A stretch of 64,000 bases of DNA from Heterotrichella gracilis (Eukaryota > Sar > Xanthophyceae > Tribonematales > Xanthonemataceae), in contig JAULBX010000002.1 of assembly GCA_032358255.1 (NCBI GenBank), forward strand, positions 744,001 through 808,000. Reading direction: 5' to 3'. Within the stretch, counting starts at the first letter, position 1. Each line of letters begins with the position of its first letter. The position numbers and the translations under genes are program-made. The notes under the pieces were generated by a model, which worked only from the letters and a program-made list of their open reading frames with translations, did not search any database and had not been told where the DNA came from. Below are positions 21,406 through 28,776 of this stretch, in pieces.

Positions 21406-21942
21406 TTAAAATTCAATATATTTTGCGGGAATCTCATCACACAACCAAACGCCATTTTTTGACAAATAGAATGGTAACCCATCATTATACATTTTAGCAG
21501 CATGGATCTTTAAAATAATTGGTTTGCCTCTTCTACTTCCAACTTTAATTGCCGTATCAAGATCCTTGCTTAAATGAACATGCAAACGTTTCATTTTTTT
21601 TAATCCGTTTACTTTTATCTCATCTACAAATTTTGCAACGGTGCCATGATACAAATATTCTAAAGGCTGTGTTGCTTCAAATTGAAGATCAACGTTAACA
21701 GTATGGCCCTGGTTGGCCCTGATCATTGTATACTCATCATTGAATGCAAAGCGTTGTTTATCATTTGTTATCACAACTTCTTCTAAAGTTTCAAAATCCA
21801 GTTTTCGTTTACGTGCATTACATTTTTCGATCAACTCATCTACGTTCACCCAGCCGTTGGAATCCATTTTGATTCCGATCTCTTCGGGTTTGTGCCTTAA
21901 AACAAGGCTTAAAAATTTACTTATGTGTTTTAAATCTTTCAT
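21406..21942 (-). CDS. kptA: RNA 2'-phosphotransferase (Tpt1/KptA)
   Basis: 178 residues, the family length. N-terminal winged-helix part HISKFLSLVLRHKPEEIGI with the catalytic Arg-His of the VLRHKP motif; C-terminal part RLHVHLSKDLDTAIKVGSRRGKPIILKI supplies the NAD-binding HLS and the second Arg pair. The enzyme moves an internal RNA 2'-phosphate to NAD+, giving ADP-ribose 1''-2'' cyclic phosphate and nicotinamide. Both by-products are handled by other genes in this operon (macrodomain; NAMPT). Confidence 0.93.
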   Translation of the reverse strand: MKDLKHISKFLSLVLRHKPEEIGIKMDSNGWVNVDELIEKCNARKRKLDFETLEEVVITNDKQRFAFNDEYTMIRANQGHTVNVDLQFEATQPLEYLYHGTVAKFVDEIKVNGLKKMKRLHVHLSKDLDTAIKVGSRRGKPIILKIHAAKMYNDGLPFYLSKNGVWLCDEIPAKYIEF

Positions 21943-21947
21943 TTTTT

Positions 21948-22493
21948 TTAATTTTTTAATAATTCATCTCTTACTTCCATTAAGGCAAAACCTAAGAGGT
22001 TTTCTCCTTTCCAACTTTTTGGGTCTTTTGCGTTTTGATTATCTTCTGCTAGTCCAATTCCCCAAATTGTATCAACAGGACTTGCCTCAACCAGTACTCT
22101 ATTTTTTGTTTGGATCAAAAATTGTTTTAAAGATTCGTTTTGGGAGAATTTTAAAAGGTTTCCTTGTTTTACGATCTCGTATTTATTTTCATTCCAAACA
22201 TTAGCGTCAAAATTTTTAATCTGGCGACCAAGATCTTTTACATCCTTTGGTGAAGCTTTTGAAATTATTTTATCGAATACATCCATATCGTTAAATAATT
22301 TTGCTTTACCTGCCATCATGTAATGTTCAGCGGTTTTATAAACAATATTCTTTTCTGAAAAATTAGCTAACCACCATTGGCTCATACAGGTTTTTATGAT
22401 CGCTCCGTCTTTAGAAGCTTGATGGCCCCAAAAGAAAAGATAATCATTGTTTGTTTGCTGATTTAACCAATTAATATTGTACTTCATGATCAA
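21948..22493 (-). CDS. NADAR (YbiA-like) ADP-ribose glycosidase
   Basis: 181 residues, with FFWGH near the N-terminus, CMSQWW, TAEHYMMAGKAKLF, SPVDTIWGIGL and WKGENLLGFALMEVRDEL, the full motif set of NADAR/DUF1768 proteins. NADAR members have been shown to remove ADP-ribose from guanine in nucleic acid and act on riboflavin intermediates; here ADP-ribose removal from RNA or DNA is the best fit. It overlaps the prs gene by four bases and lies 5 bases before kptA. Confidence 0.92.
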   Translation of the reverse strand: MIMKYNINWLNQQTNNDYLFFWGHQASKDGAIIKTCMSQWWLANFSEKNIVYKTAEHYMMAGKAKLFNDMDVFDKIISKASPKDVKDLGRQIKNFDANVWNENKYEIVKQGNLLKFSQNESLKQFLIQTKNRVLVEASPVDTIWGIGLAEDNQNAKDPKSWKGENLLGFALMEVRDELLKN

Positions 22494-23311
22494 AATAAAT
22501 TATAAGGTTTATAAAATTCATTCTCTGCTATATTTGAAATTGAATTAGAACTTCCTACGTTTTTGTATCCCGCTTCTTTTAACCTATCTAAAGCATTATG
22601 GCTGAAGATGCCGTGTGACGCAATAAAATAAAGATCACCTGCATTTTTTGCCTTTAGTGCTGTTGCCAGTTCAATAAAAGTTCTGCCACCATCGCAAATA
22701 TCATCTACCACTATACAGGCTTTTCTGTTTAAATTATCAGTGTTTACATCGCTCTTAATAATTTGACCTGTTGAAAGATCACGCACTTTAATTCCAGTTG
22801 CAATATTGCTTTTGTAGTTTATTTTTTGTGCCAGCTTATCTACTTTTTTATATGCACCAAGATCCGGAGATACCAAAACATAATCCGTTAACTTTACTTT
22901 TTTAAGAAATTCGTTTACCATTTCATAGTTAGCTATATTCTGACATTTATCAATTAAAGCAACCGATACATCGCTGTGCGCATCAAACACCATTACCTTA
23001 TTTAAATTTAAACTATTAAGAATATTTGCAAATACTTTGATAGATAAAGGTTCGCCCGGAACCATCACACGGTCTTGTCTTGCATAAGGAATGTAAGGAA
23101 TAAATACTTCTATATAATTAACGTTCATATTTCTTAAAGCATCAACCGCCAGACATAGATTCATTAAGTCGTCAGAAGAATTTAAGCGCGTATTAATATG
23201 AACTTTATCATTTTCAGAAAATGCGGTTAAGAATTTAAGATGACATTCGCCACCTGCAAATTTTTTTAATTCTACCGTTTCGTTTGTTTCAAATAAGTTA
23301 ACTGTTTTCAT
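22490..23311 (-). CDS. ribose-phosphate pyrophosphokinase-like protein (short form)
   Basis: 273 residues, about 40 shorter than housekeeping Prs. The ribose-5-phosphate/ATP region is clear (VFIPYIPYARQDRVMVPGEPLSIKVFANIL, DAHSD). The PRPP loop reads VVDDICDGGRTF rather than the usual VDD-DTGGT form. It supplies PRPP for NAMPT; alternatively, like the Adps enzyme of phage NARP1 pathways, it could pyrophosphorylate ADP-ribose. It lies 12 bases after nrtR, first enzyme gene of that transcript. Confidence 0.85.
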   Translation of the reverse strand: MKTVNLFETNETVELKKFAGGECHLKFLTAFSENDKVHINTRLNSSDDLMNLCLAVDALRNMNVNYIEVFIPYIPYARQDRVMVPGEPLSIKVFANILNSLNLNKVMVFDAHSDVSVALIDKCQNIANYEMVNEFLKKVKLTDYVLVSPDLGAYKKVDKLAQKINYKSNIATGIKVRDLSTGQIIKSDVNTDNLNRKACIVVDDICDGGRTFIELATALKAKNAGDLYFIASHGIFSHNALDRLKEAGYKNVGSSNSISNIAENEFYKPYNLF

Positions 23312-23323
23312 AATTTAATTTTT

Positions 23324-24025
23324 TTAAAGTTCAAAGTGAAATCCTTTTTGTGTTAAGTCCTTATATACTTTTTTATCAAAGCTATAAAAGCGGGCTGCTT
23401 TATGTGCTACATTTTTTTCTTTTTCTTCCAGAGCTTTCAAAAAGCCCATTCCTAAAATTTTCTTTCTGAAGTTACGTTTATCAATTTCAATCTCTAAAAT
23501 AGATTCATACAACGCTTGCAATTGACTTAAAGTAAATTTCTCGTTCAACAATTCAAAACCAATTGGCTGGTAAGATACTTTGCCTTTTAAGCGTTGAAAA
23601 GCAGCTTTTACAATTTTATTGTGATCAAAAGCAAGCTTTGGTAGTTTAGAAAGCTCAAACCACTCTGCTTTTAATGTATCGCGACCCGCGATAACTTCGT
23701 ACTGGTGTTTATCTACTAAAGCAAAATAAGCAACAGAAACAATTCGTTCACGCGGATCGCGATCAATATCGCTAAATGTATAGAGCTGCTCAACAAACAC
23801 ATTTTTTACGCCGGCTTTTTCTAGCAGGATCCTTTTAGCACATTCTTCAGTGGTTTCTTCCATAAAAACAAATCCACCAGGTAAGGCCCACTTGTTTTTA
23901 AAGGGTTCTTTCTCGCGTTCGATCAACAACAATTTTAATTCACCGCCATCAAAACCAAAAATAACACAGTCTGTTGCCAAAGCTGGTCTTTCGTATTCGT
24001 ACTGATATTTTTTGTTTTGGTTCAT
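23324..24025 (-). CDS. nrtR: NrtR-type Nudix/winged-helix transcriptional regulator
   Basis: 233 residues. The N-terminal Nudix domain (about 15-145) has the box region WALPGGFVFMEETTEECAKRILLEKAGV; its catalytic Glu pattern is partly altered (RILLEKAG in place of REL.EE.G), as in NrtR proteins that sense rather than cleave. The C-terminal winged helix (about 155-230: FTLSQLQALYESILEIEIDKRNFRKKIL) binds DNA. NrtR proteins repress NAD genes and respond to ADP-ribose. Two inverted repeats lie just upstream of its own start, so it probably controls this NAD/repair operon. Confidence 0.88.
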   Translation of the reverse strand: MNQNKKYQYEYERPALATDCVIFGFDGGELKLLLIEREKEPFKNKWALPGGFVFMEETTEECAKRILLEKAGVKNVFVEQLYTFSDIDRDPRERIVSVAYFALVDKHQYEVIAGRDTLKAEWFELSKLPKLAFDHNKIVKAAFQRLKGKVSYQPIGFELLNEKFTLSQLQALYESILEIEIDKRNFRKKILGMGFLKALEEKEKNVAHKAARFYSFDKKVYKDLTQKGFHFEL

Positions 24026-24027
24026 TC

Positions 24028-24050
24028 TTAGTGTAATTCTTACACAAAGA
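24028..24050 (-). promoter_or_regulatory. NrtR-like operator, proximal site
   Basis: Perfect inverted repeat gtgtaa-ttc-ttacac (24031-24045) with TTA/AAA flanks, within 20 bases of the nrtR start and overlapping the candidate -7 box. Confidence 0.65.
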
Positions 24051-24052
24051 TA
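24045..24052 (-). promoter_or_regulatory. candidate -7 box (TAnnTTTG) of the nrtR promoter
   Basis: Minus-strand TATCTTTG lies between the two operator-like repeats, about 20 bases before the nrtR start. TTG motifs upstream could serve as the -33 element. Confidence 0.5.
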
Positions 24053-24079
24053 TGTACAAAATCAACACAATTCCTTATC

Positions 24080-24100
24080 TTAGTGTTAATTTTACACTAT
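24080..24100 (-). promoter_or_regulatory. NrtR-like operator, distal site
   Basis: Inverted repeat tagtgt-N7-acacta (24081-24099), nearly the same half-sites as the proximal copy; it reaches into the stop region of the upstream protease gene and would cover the -33 region. Confidence 0.65.
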
Positions 24101-26172
24101 AAGATTATAACCAATTGATTATCAGTAGAATTATTTACATTTTTTGCGCTTTCAATTTCGAGAATCTGTTGTTTTACTTGATCGTTGAATAAAAAATAAC
24201 TATCCTTTTTTATAAATCCGTCTCTATTTACCCATTCTTCGACACTATATTGTTTTATCATTTCGCCAATTGCCTGCTCTTCCATCCTGTTGCGCTCTGT
24301 TAAATATTCTGCCATTTTTAAAAGCAATAATTTATTCTTTAATAAAATATTCTCTGCTTCAACCTGGCATGTTTTCATTAAATGCATAGCTTCATCGTTA
24401 TGATTTTCCTTATGGAAAAAGTATTCGTTGGTATTATTAGATGGAACGTCAATATGAATTGCGTCGGTACCCATTCCATAATACTTGATTGCTTTATTAG
24501 CTAACTCAGTAGCATTTTCAATATCAGAATAAACACCTGAAGATGTATTCTCCTCGCCAAAGATCATTTTTTCTGCAACAAATCCTCCAAGGCAAATAAT
24601 AATATCTTTCTTTAATACATCTCTTGTTGTGATCCCTTCAGGAAAATTAACCATACAAAAACCTTCACAATTGTCACCGGCGGTTTTAGAAATTACAACG
24701 GAAGGCAAGATCCTTAAAGTTAATGCGGCTAAAATAGCGTGCCCGGCCTCGTGCACTGCTGTATGTGCCTGAATTTGTTTATTGGTTGTTTTTCTAAGAG
24801 GGTCGATCTTTAGATTTATTTTTTCTTCGTAGATATTCAATACCGTATTAGAAAAATCTTTGAACACAAAAATATATTTATCATCGCAATAACCCCATTC
24901 AACACTTTCTATTTGCATATTTTTTTCGATCACCTCCACCATTATTTTTCCAATCCATGCCTCTATTAAATTTTTGATGGTAGTTAAAACGGGTCTGGTA
25001 CCTTGTGCAGGAAATACACCTTCTTTATAAATGATCTCATGCAATGTTGATTGATATGAAAAAGAAAAACCAAATTGTTCTTTTACGAACTTATTTATTC
25101 TTTCTAGTTCTCTTTTAATGAGCTCTTCAAAATTTGCTTTGGTAAAGGAACGGTAAATAATATGATTATTCCCTAATCTCGCAACTTGCTCATTACGGAA
25201 ACGTTTTTTCAAAGCGCCTTTAATATTTGCAATTGTTATTTTTGAAGTAGCCTCATGTAACTCATCCGCATTAATATCAGGATTAAGACTGCTGCTCATA
25301 TAATATGCTTCATCCAAATTTCCTAAAACAAATATCAAGGATTTTGAAAGATCTAATTCCTTAACGCCTGTGCGGGTTCTGGCACCATCTAAAATTAAAT
25401 TGATAACACCTTCAAGATCGCAGCTTTTAACTTTTTCTTCTAAAACTTCTTTGGTCACCGCATCATCTTCGTACAGATAATATAAGCCCTGTAAAAAGTC
25501 GTGTGACATAAAATAGTCGGCACTTAGTGGTTTTCCATCACGGCCCTGGTGCTCAAAATAAAATCCGTTAAATATTTCAAGAAATATATCCAGTCCATTT
25601 TTAACAACACCGTTTTCAATAACGATACCTTTTTCCTGTGCTTTTAGAAGATTTAATAAACAGGTTTCGGCACGTTTCATGTAAAACATATTTATACTTG
25701 GAATGTAAGAAATCCTTCCACTATCCAGCAGATCCCAAATAACACGCAATTTATCTTTACCTAATTCATTTCCGTTATTATCAATTGTTCTTGCAAATTG
25801 AAATTCATCCATGCAGATCATACAAGGCTTTTCATGAAAAAATTCAAGTTCATCGGTTAAAATTGTTTTGATCCATGAAGCTGAATCGGATTCAAACTCA
25901 CCCATGTCTAACTGTGTATAGTACTTTTTATAATCAAGTAGCTCAACCAGCTTTTTTACAAGTGCAGTTTTTCCTGAACCCGTCATACCCCAAAGATTAA
26001 TTACCGTTGGGCGCAATTGCGCGTTTGGAAAAAGGTACCAGGCGTTCACTAAATTCATCACCTCATCAATAACAGCATCCAGGCCAATGAATTGTTTTTT
26101 CAATTCATGGCTTATGTTTTGCAGTATTTCCTTTTTAGCAAGTATGTCTTTATGCAATAATTTTGTTTCCAT
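24097..26172 (-). CDS. AAA+ ATPase fused to an M41 (FtsH-type) zinc protease domain, soluble
   Basis: 691 residues from ATG 26172 (the frame stays open to 26265, but an ATG there would overlap prfH by 116 bases). N-terminal AAA+ module: Walker A GMTGSGKT (about 62-69), Walker B MICMDEF, and a ClpB/HslU-like C-terminal subdomain (GTRPVLTTIKNLI). C-terminal protease module: HEAGH (474-478) with the FtsH-type continuation SDIENATELANKAIKYYGMG. There is no transmembrane segment, unlike FtsH. The ATPase is of a different clade from FtsH, so this is a separate fusion. It overlaps prfH by 23 bases, suggesting removal of stalled or damaged ribosomal or repair proteins. Confidence 0.85.
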   Translation of the reverse strand: METKLLHKDILAKKEILQNISHELKKQFIGLDAVIDEVMNLVNAWYLFPNAQLRPTVINLWGMTGSGKTALVKKLVELLDYKKYYTQLDMGEFESDSASWIKTILTDELEFFHEKPCMICMDEFQFARTIDNNGNELGKDKLRVIWDLLDSGRISYIPSINMFYMKRAETCLLNLLKAQEKGIVIENGVVKNGLDIFLEIFNGFYFEHQGRDGKPLSADYFMSHDFLQGLYYLYEDDAVTKEVLEEKVKSCDLEGVINLILDGARTRTGVKELDLSKSLIFVLGNLDEAYYMSSSLNPDINADELHEATSKITIANIKGALKKRFRNEQVARLGNNHIIYRSFTKANFEELIKRELERINKFVKEQFGFSFSYQSTLHEIIYKEGVFPAQGTRPVLTTIKNLIEAWIGKIMVEVIEKNMQIESVEWGYCDDKYIFVFKDFSNTVLNIYEEKINLKIDPLRKTTNKQIQAHTAVHEAGHAILAALTLRILPSVVISKTAGDNCEGFCMVNFPEGITTRDVLKKDIIICLGGFVAEKMIFGEENTSSGVYSDIENATELANKAIKYYGMGTDAIHIDVPSNNTNEYFFHKENHNDEAMHLMKTCQVEAENILLKNKLLLLKMAEYLTERNRMEEQAIGEMIKQYSVEEWVNRDGFIKKDSYFLFNDQVKQQILEIESAKNVNNSTDNQLVIIL

Positions 26173-26806
26173 AATTTTTTTCTTTTTTAAATTCTTTGTC
26201 TTTGTAAATTCGCTTTGGATTTCCTCTTTCCAATTCGATATGATTTTGCCACTGAGCACTTTCATTTTTTAAATCGCCCGAAATTTGTTGTTTTTCAAAT
26301 AGTTCTTTTAAACGCTCGGTAGCTAGTTTTTTATTTTGTAACTGCGAACGCGAATCTCTTGCAACAACAAATAGGCCTGTAGGCTTGTGTGTTGCCCTAA
26401 CCGCGGTTTCTGTTTTATTTACATTTTGTCCGCCCGGGCCTGAAGAGCGCATTGTTTGATAAACAACATCGTTTTCATTCCAAACTGCTAAATTTGCCTT
26501 TTCAAAAACATGAATACCAATGAACCAGTTTTTTCGTTTATGATATTTACGATAGGGACTTTGTGCGACCCATAATAACGAACCTTCCCACGAATCTATA
26601 AATTCATTTACCTGTTTGCCTTCAATTTTTAAGATAGCAGAAACAAGCGTGCCGTTTTCGATTCCGACAACGCGTTCAATGATCTCATATTTTATTCCAA
26701 GCAATTTTATTTCCTTTAACATTTCTTTTAATGCTAAAGCAACCGCAAGGCAGCATTCGTCTGGGCCTCTGCCGGATGTAATTTGTATAATTTTTATATT
26801 GTCCAT
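26150..26806 (-). CDS. prfH: peptide chain release factor H
   Basis: 218 residues. It has the class-I release factor catalytic domain with SSGPGGQNVNKTETAVR (GGQ in the peptidyl-tRNA hydrolysis loop) and the basic C-terminal tail, but lacks the codon-recognition domain of RF1/RF2, as expected for PrfH. PrfH releases peptides from ribosomes stalled by decoding-centre cleavage and works with the RtcB encoded 58 bases upstream, which reseals the RNA. The pairing rtcB-prfH is conserved in many bacteria. Confidence 0.93.
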   Translation of the reverse strand: MDNIKIIQITSGRGPDECCLAVALALKEMLKEIKLLGIKYEIIERVVGIENGTLVSAILKIEGKQVNEFIDSWEGSLLWVAQSPYRKYHKRKNWFIGIHVFEKANLAVWNENDVVYQTMRSSGPGGQNVNKTETAVRATHKPTGLFVVARDSRSQLQNKKLATERLKELFEKQQISGDLKNESAQWQNHIELERGNPKRIYKDKEFKKEKNYGNKIIA

Positions 26807-26864
26807 TTTTTTAATTTTTTATTTGATCCGGGATAACAATTTGTCATCCCGAAAAAAATGTTTT

Positions 26865-28268
26865 TTAACTTTTATTCATCCTTACAATTTTTGGCGTGAA
26901 ACTTCCTTCTACATGTACAAGATCTAATTGACTGCTCATAACAGTATCAATATCTTTATACGCAAAAGGAGACTCTTCAACACTTCCACCAATTAAGCTT
27001 ATTCCTGCCTCAGTCAACTGTTTGTGCATGAACGATTTTGTAATGGCCTCTCTTGCTTCTGTGCGACTCATTTTTCTTCCTGCGCCATGCGAAGCAGAAT
27101 TTAATGAGCCGTCATTTCCAAGTCCGCTTACAATAAACCCATCCGTACACATACTTCCCGGAATAATTCCGCGTTCACCTTTTGCAGCAGGCGTTGCACC
27201 TTTACGGTGAACGATCACTTCTTTATTGTCATGAAATTCTTTCCATGCAAAGTTGTGATGGTTCTCTATTTTTAAAACCGATGTTAATCCTAAAACTCTT
27301 TCAAGATTTTTATGGATCACATCGTGACATGCTTTTGCATAATCACCTGCAAGATTCATAGACAACCAGTATTCTTGTCCCGCCTCTTCGTCTAAACTCA
27401 ACCACGCTAATGATTGTGCTTCTTTTGGCAATTTGCATTTTTGCGTTGCGATCTTCGTGTACACAGATGCAATTGCCGCACCCATGCCACGTGAACCGCT
27501 GTGAGATAATAAGCCGATATATTTTCCCGGATCTAATCCAAGTGTGTTATCGTTTCTTACTTCAACGTTTCCAAATTCGACAAAGTGATTACCGGTGCCT
27601 GATGAGCCAAGCTGATACCAGGCTTTACCATGAAGGCGTTTTAATAGTGCTGTAGCCTGAAATTCATTCCTTTCTAAAACTTCATGGTCTACTTCAAAAT
27701 CTAATGTGCCTTCATTACCAAAGTGCGTGTATCTGCGTAATGCTTTTTGAAGATCATATTGTTTTTTCTCAATATAATTTTCCGGCAAGGCATAAATACT
27801 TAAAGCCATACGGCAACCAATATCCAAACCAACGCCAAAGGGTATTACAGCATTTTCAGTAGCAAGTACGCCGCCAATTGGTAAACCATAGCCATGATGC
27901 GCATCGGGCAATAAAGCGCCTTTTACTGCTATGGGCAAACGTATTGCGCCTTCCATTTGTGTTATGGCATTTTGTGCAATGTGTCGTTCTCCATAAATAT
28001 TAAAGCTACCTTCTCTTTTAAGCATGTGCACTTCGTACATGGTTTTTAATTTTGGTTTGCCGGCAATAGCTCTTGCTAACGGAGATAATGTTTCGTGCTC
28101 CAAATAATTTTCAGGATCTAAAAGAACGTTTTGTAAAATTTGTAATTTTTCATCATGCGAAACATGTTTAAAGTGTTTCGTGAGTATATTTAAAGCCAAA
28201 CTCTTGGCTATATCTGTAGGGAAATCGATCTTACGAAGATGTTTTCCCTTCATGCGGTTTTTTCCCAT
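26865..28268 (-). CDS. rtcB: RNA-splicing ligase RtcB (RtcB2-type, PrfH-linked)
   Basis: 467 residues. Metal and guanylylation motifs: GVGLDIGCRMALS (Cys ligand), HSGSRGMGAAIA, NHHNFAWKE, HRKGATPAAKGERGIIPGSM and SHGAGRKMSR with the GMP-accepting His. It joins 2',3'-cyclic phosphate or 3'-phosphate ends to 5'-OH ends using GTP and Mn2+. First gene of the minus-strand superoperon, preceded by a leader with a short ORF and terminator (28445-28600). It can repair tRNA cleaved by anticodon nucleases and 16S rRNA cleaved in the decoding centre. Confidence 0.95.
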   Translation of the reverse strand: MGKNRMKGKHLRKIDFPTDIAKSLALNILTKHFKHVSHDEKLQILQNVLLDPENYLEHETLSPLARAIAGKPKLKTMYEVHMLKREGSFNIYGERHIAQNAITQMEGAIRLPIAVKGALLPDAHHGYGLPIGGVLATENAVIPFGVGLDIGCRMALSIYALPENYIEKKQYDLQKALRRYTHFGNEGTLDFEVDHEVLERNEFQATALLKRLHGKAWYQLGSSGTGNHFVEFGNVEVRNDNTLGLDPGKYIGLLSHSGSRGMGAAIASVYTKIATQKCKLPKEAQSLAWLSLDEEAGQEYWLSMNLAGDYAKACHDVIHKNLERVLGLTSVLKIENHHNFAWKEFHDNKEVIVHRKGATPAAKGERGIIPGSMCTDGFIVSGLGNDGSLNSASHGAGRKMSRTEAREAITKSFMHKQLTEAGISLIGGSVEESPFAYKDIDTVMSSQLDLVHVEGSFTPKIVRMNKS

Positions 28269-28450
28269 GATATTAATTTTTATTCAGGGCATAATTTTCC
28301 CGGTTCGAAATTTTTTAATTCTCGATCAGCGCAATGAAATAACATTGCATAAATCTTCCCTGAAGATTTTTAAATAATTTAATTTTTGGATTTCGGATCT
28401 CTTTCTGACTCCCCAGAAATAATGTACCACCGTTTGGCGATGTATACAAA

Positions 28451-28475
28451 TAAAAAACCCGGTCTATGCCGGGCT
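28451..28475 (-). terminator. terminator-like hairpin in the rtcB leader
   Basis: Stem cccgg-tctatg-ccggg (28458-28473) followed on the minus strand by TTTTTTATTT. It stands about 180 bases before rtcB and after a short ORF, so it may attenuate transcription into the operon. Confidence 0.65.
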
Positions 28476-28503
28476 GTAAGTATTGATATTACTTGCTTTT
28501 CGG

Positions 28504-28536
28504 CTAAGATTCGTTATGTGAATTTAATACTAACAT
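28504..28536 (-). CDS. possible 10-residue leader ORF before rtcB
   Basis: ATG at 28536, TAG at 28504, just after a TATATTTG promoter-like box and an A/G-rich stretch, and just before the hairpin 28451-28475. Very short; its meaning depends on whether the leader is an attenuator. The interval 28269-28776 holds no larger gene that I can support. Confidence 0.3.
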   Translation of the reverse strand: MLVLNSHNES

Positions 28537-28583
28537 TTTTATTTTTCCTCTTTAGATTGTTATGTTTTTAGTTTAATCTGCGA

Positions 28584-28591
28584 CAAATATA
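28584..28591 (-). promoter_or_regulatory. candidate -7 box (TAnnTTTG) for the rtcB operon
   Basis: Minus-strand TATATTTG about 50 bases before the leader ORF. No clear TTTG -33 partner, so the call is tentative. Confidence 0.4.
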
Positions 28592-28776
28592 AAAGCTTTT
28601 TCATTCTTAAAAAAATAAATTTTTAAATTAAAGCTGAAAAATAAATTCTTATTCCAAGCCATATGCTCTGTATGTTCAATAAAATCAATACTTACAAGGC
28701 TTATTTAAAATTAGTATAAATTTCAAATATCTCTTTGTGTTGAGTGAATGCTATTTCTTAATTATTTAACCAAAGT

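Noticed and set aside
28380-28445. A tRNA-like fold in the rtcB leader (GCCAAACGGTGGTA resembles a D arm)
   Set aside because: No T arm or matching acceptor could be found on either strand.
7279-28600. Prophage or jumbo-phage origin of the tRNA/NAD island
   Set aside because: tRNA arrays and NAD salvage occur in large phages, but there are no capsid, terminase, tail, integrase or polymerase genes here, and TonB, PnuC and slipin are cellular. A distant phage source of parts cannot be excluded.
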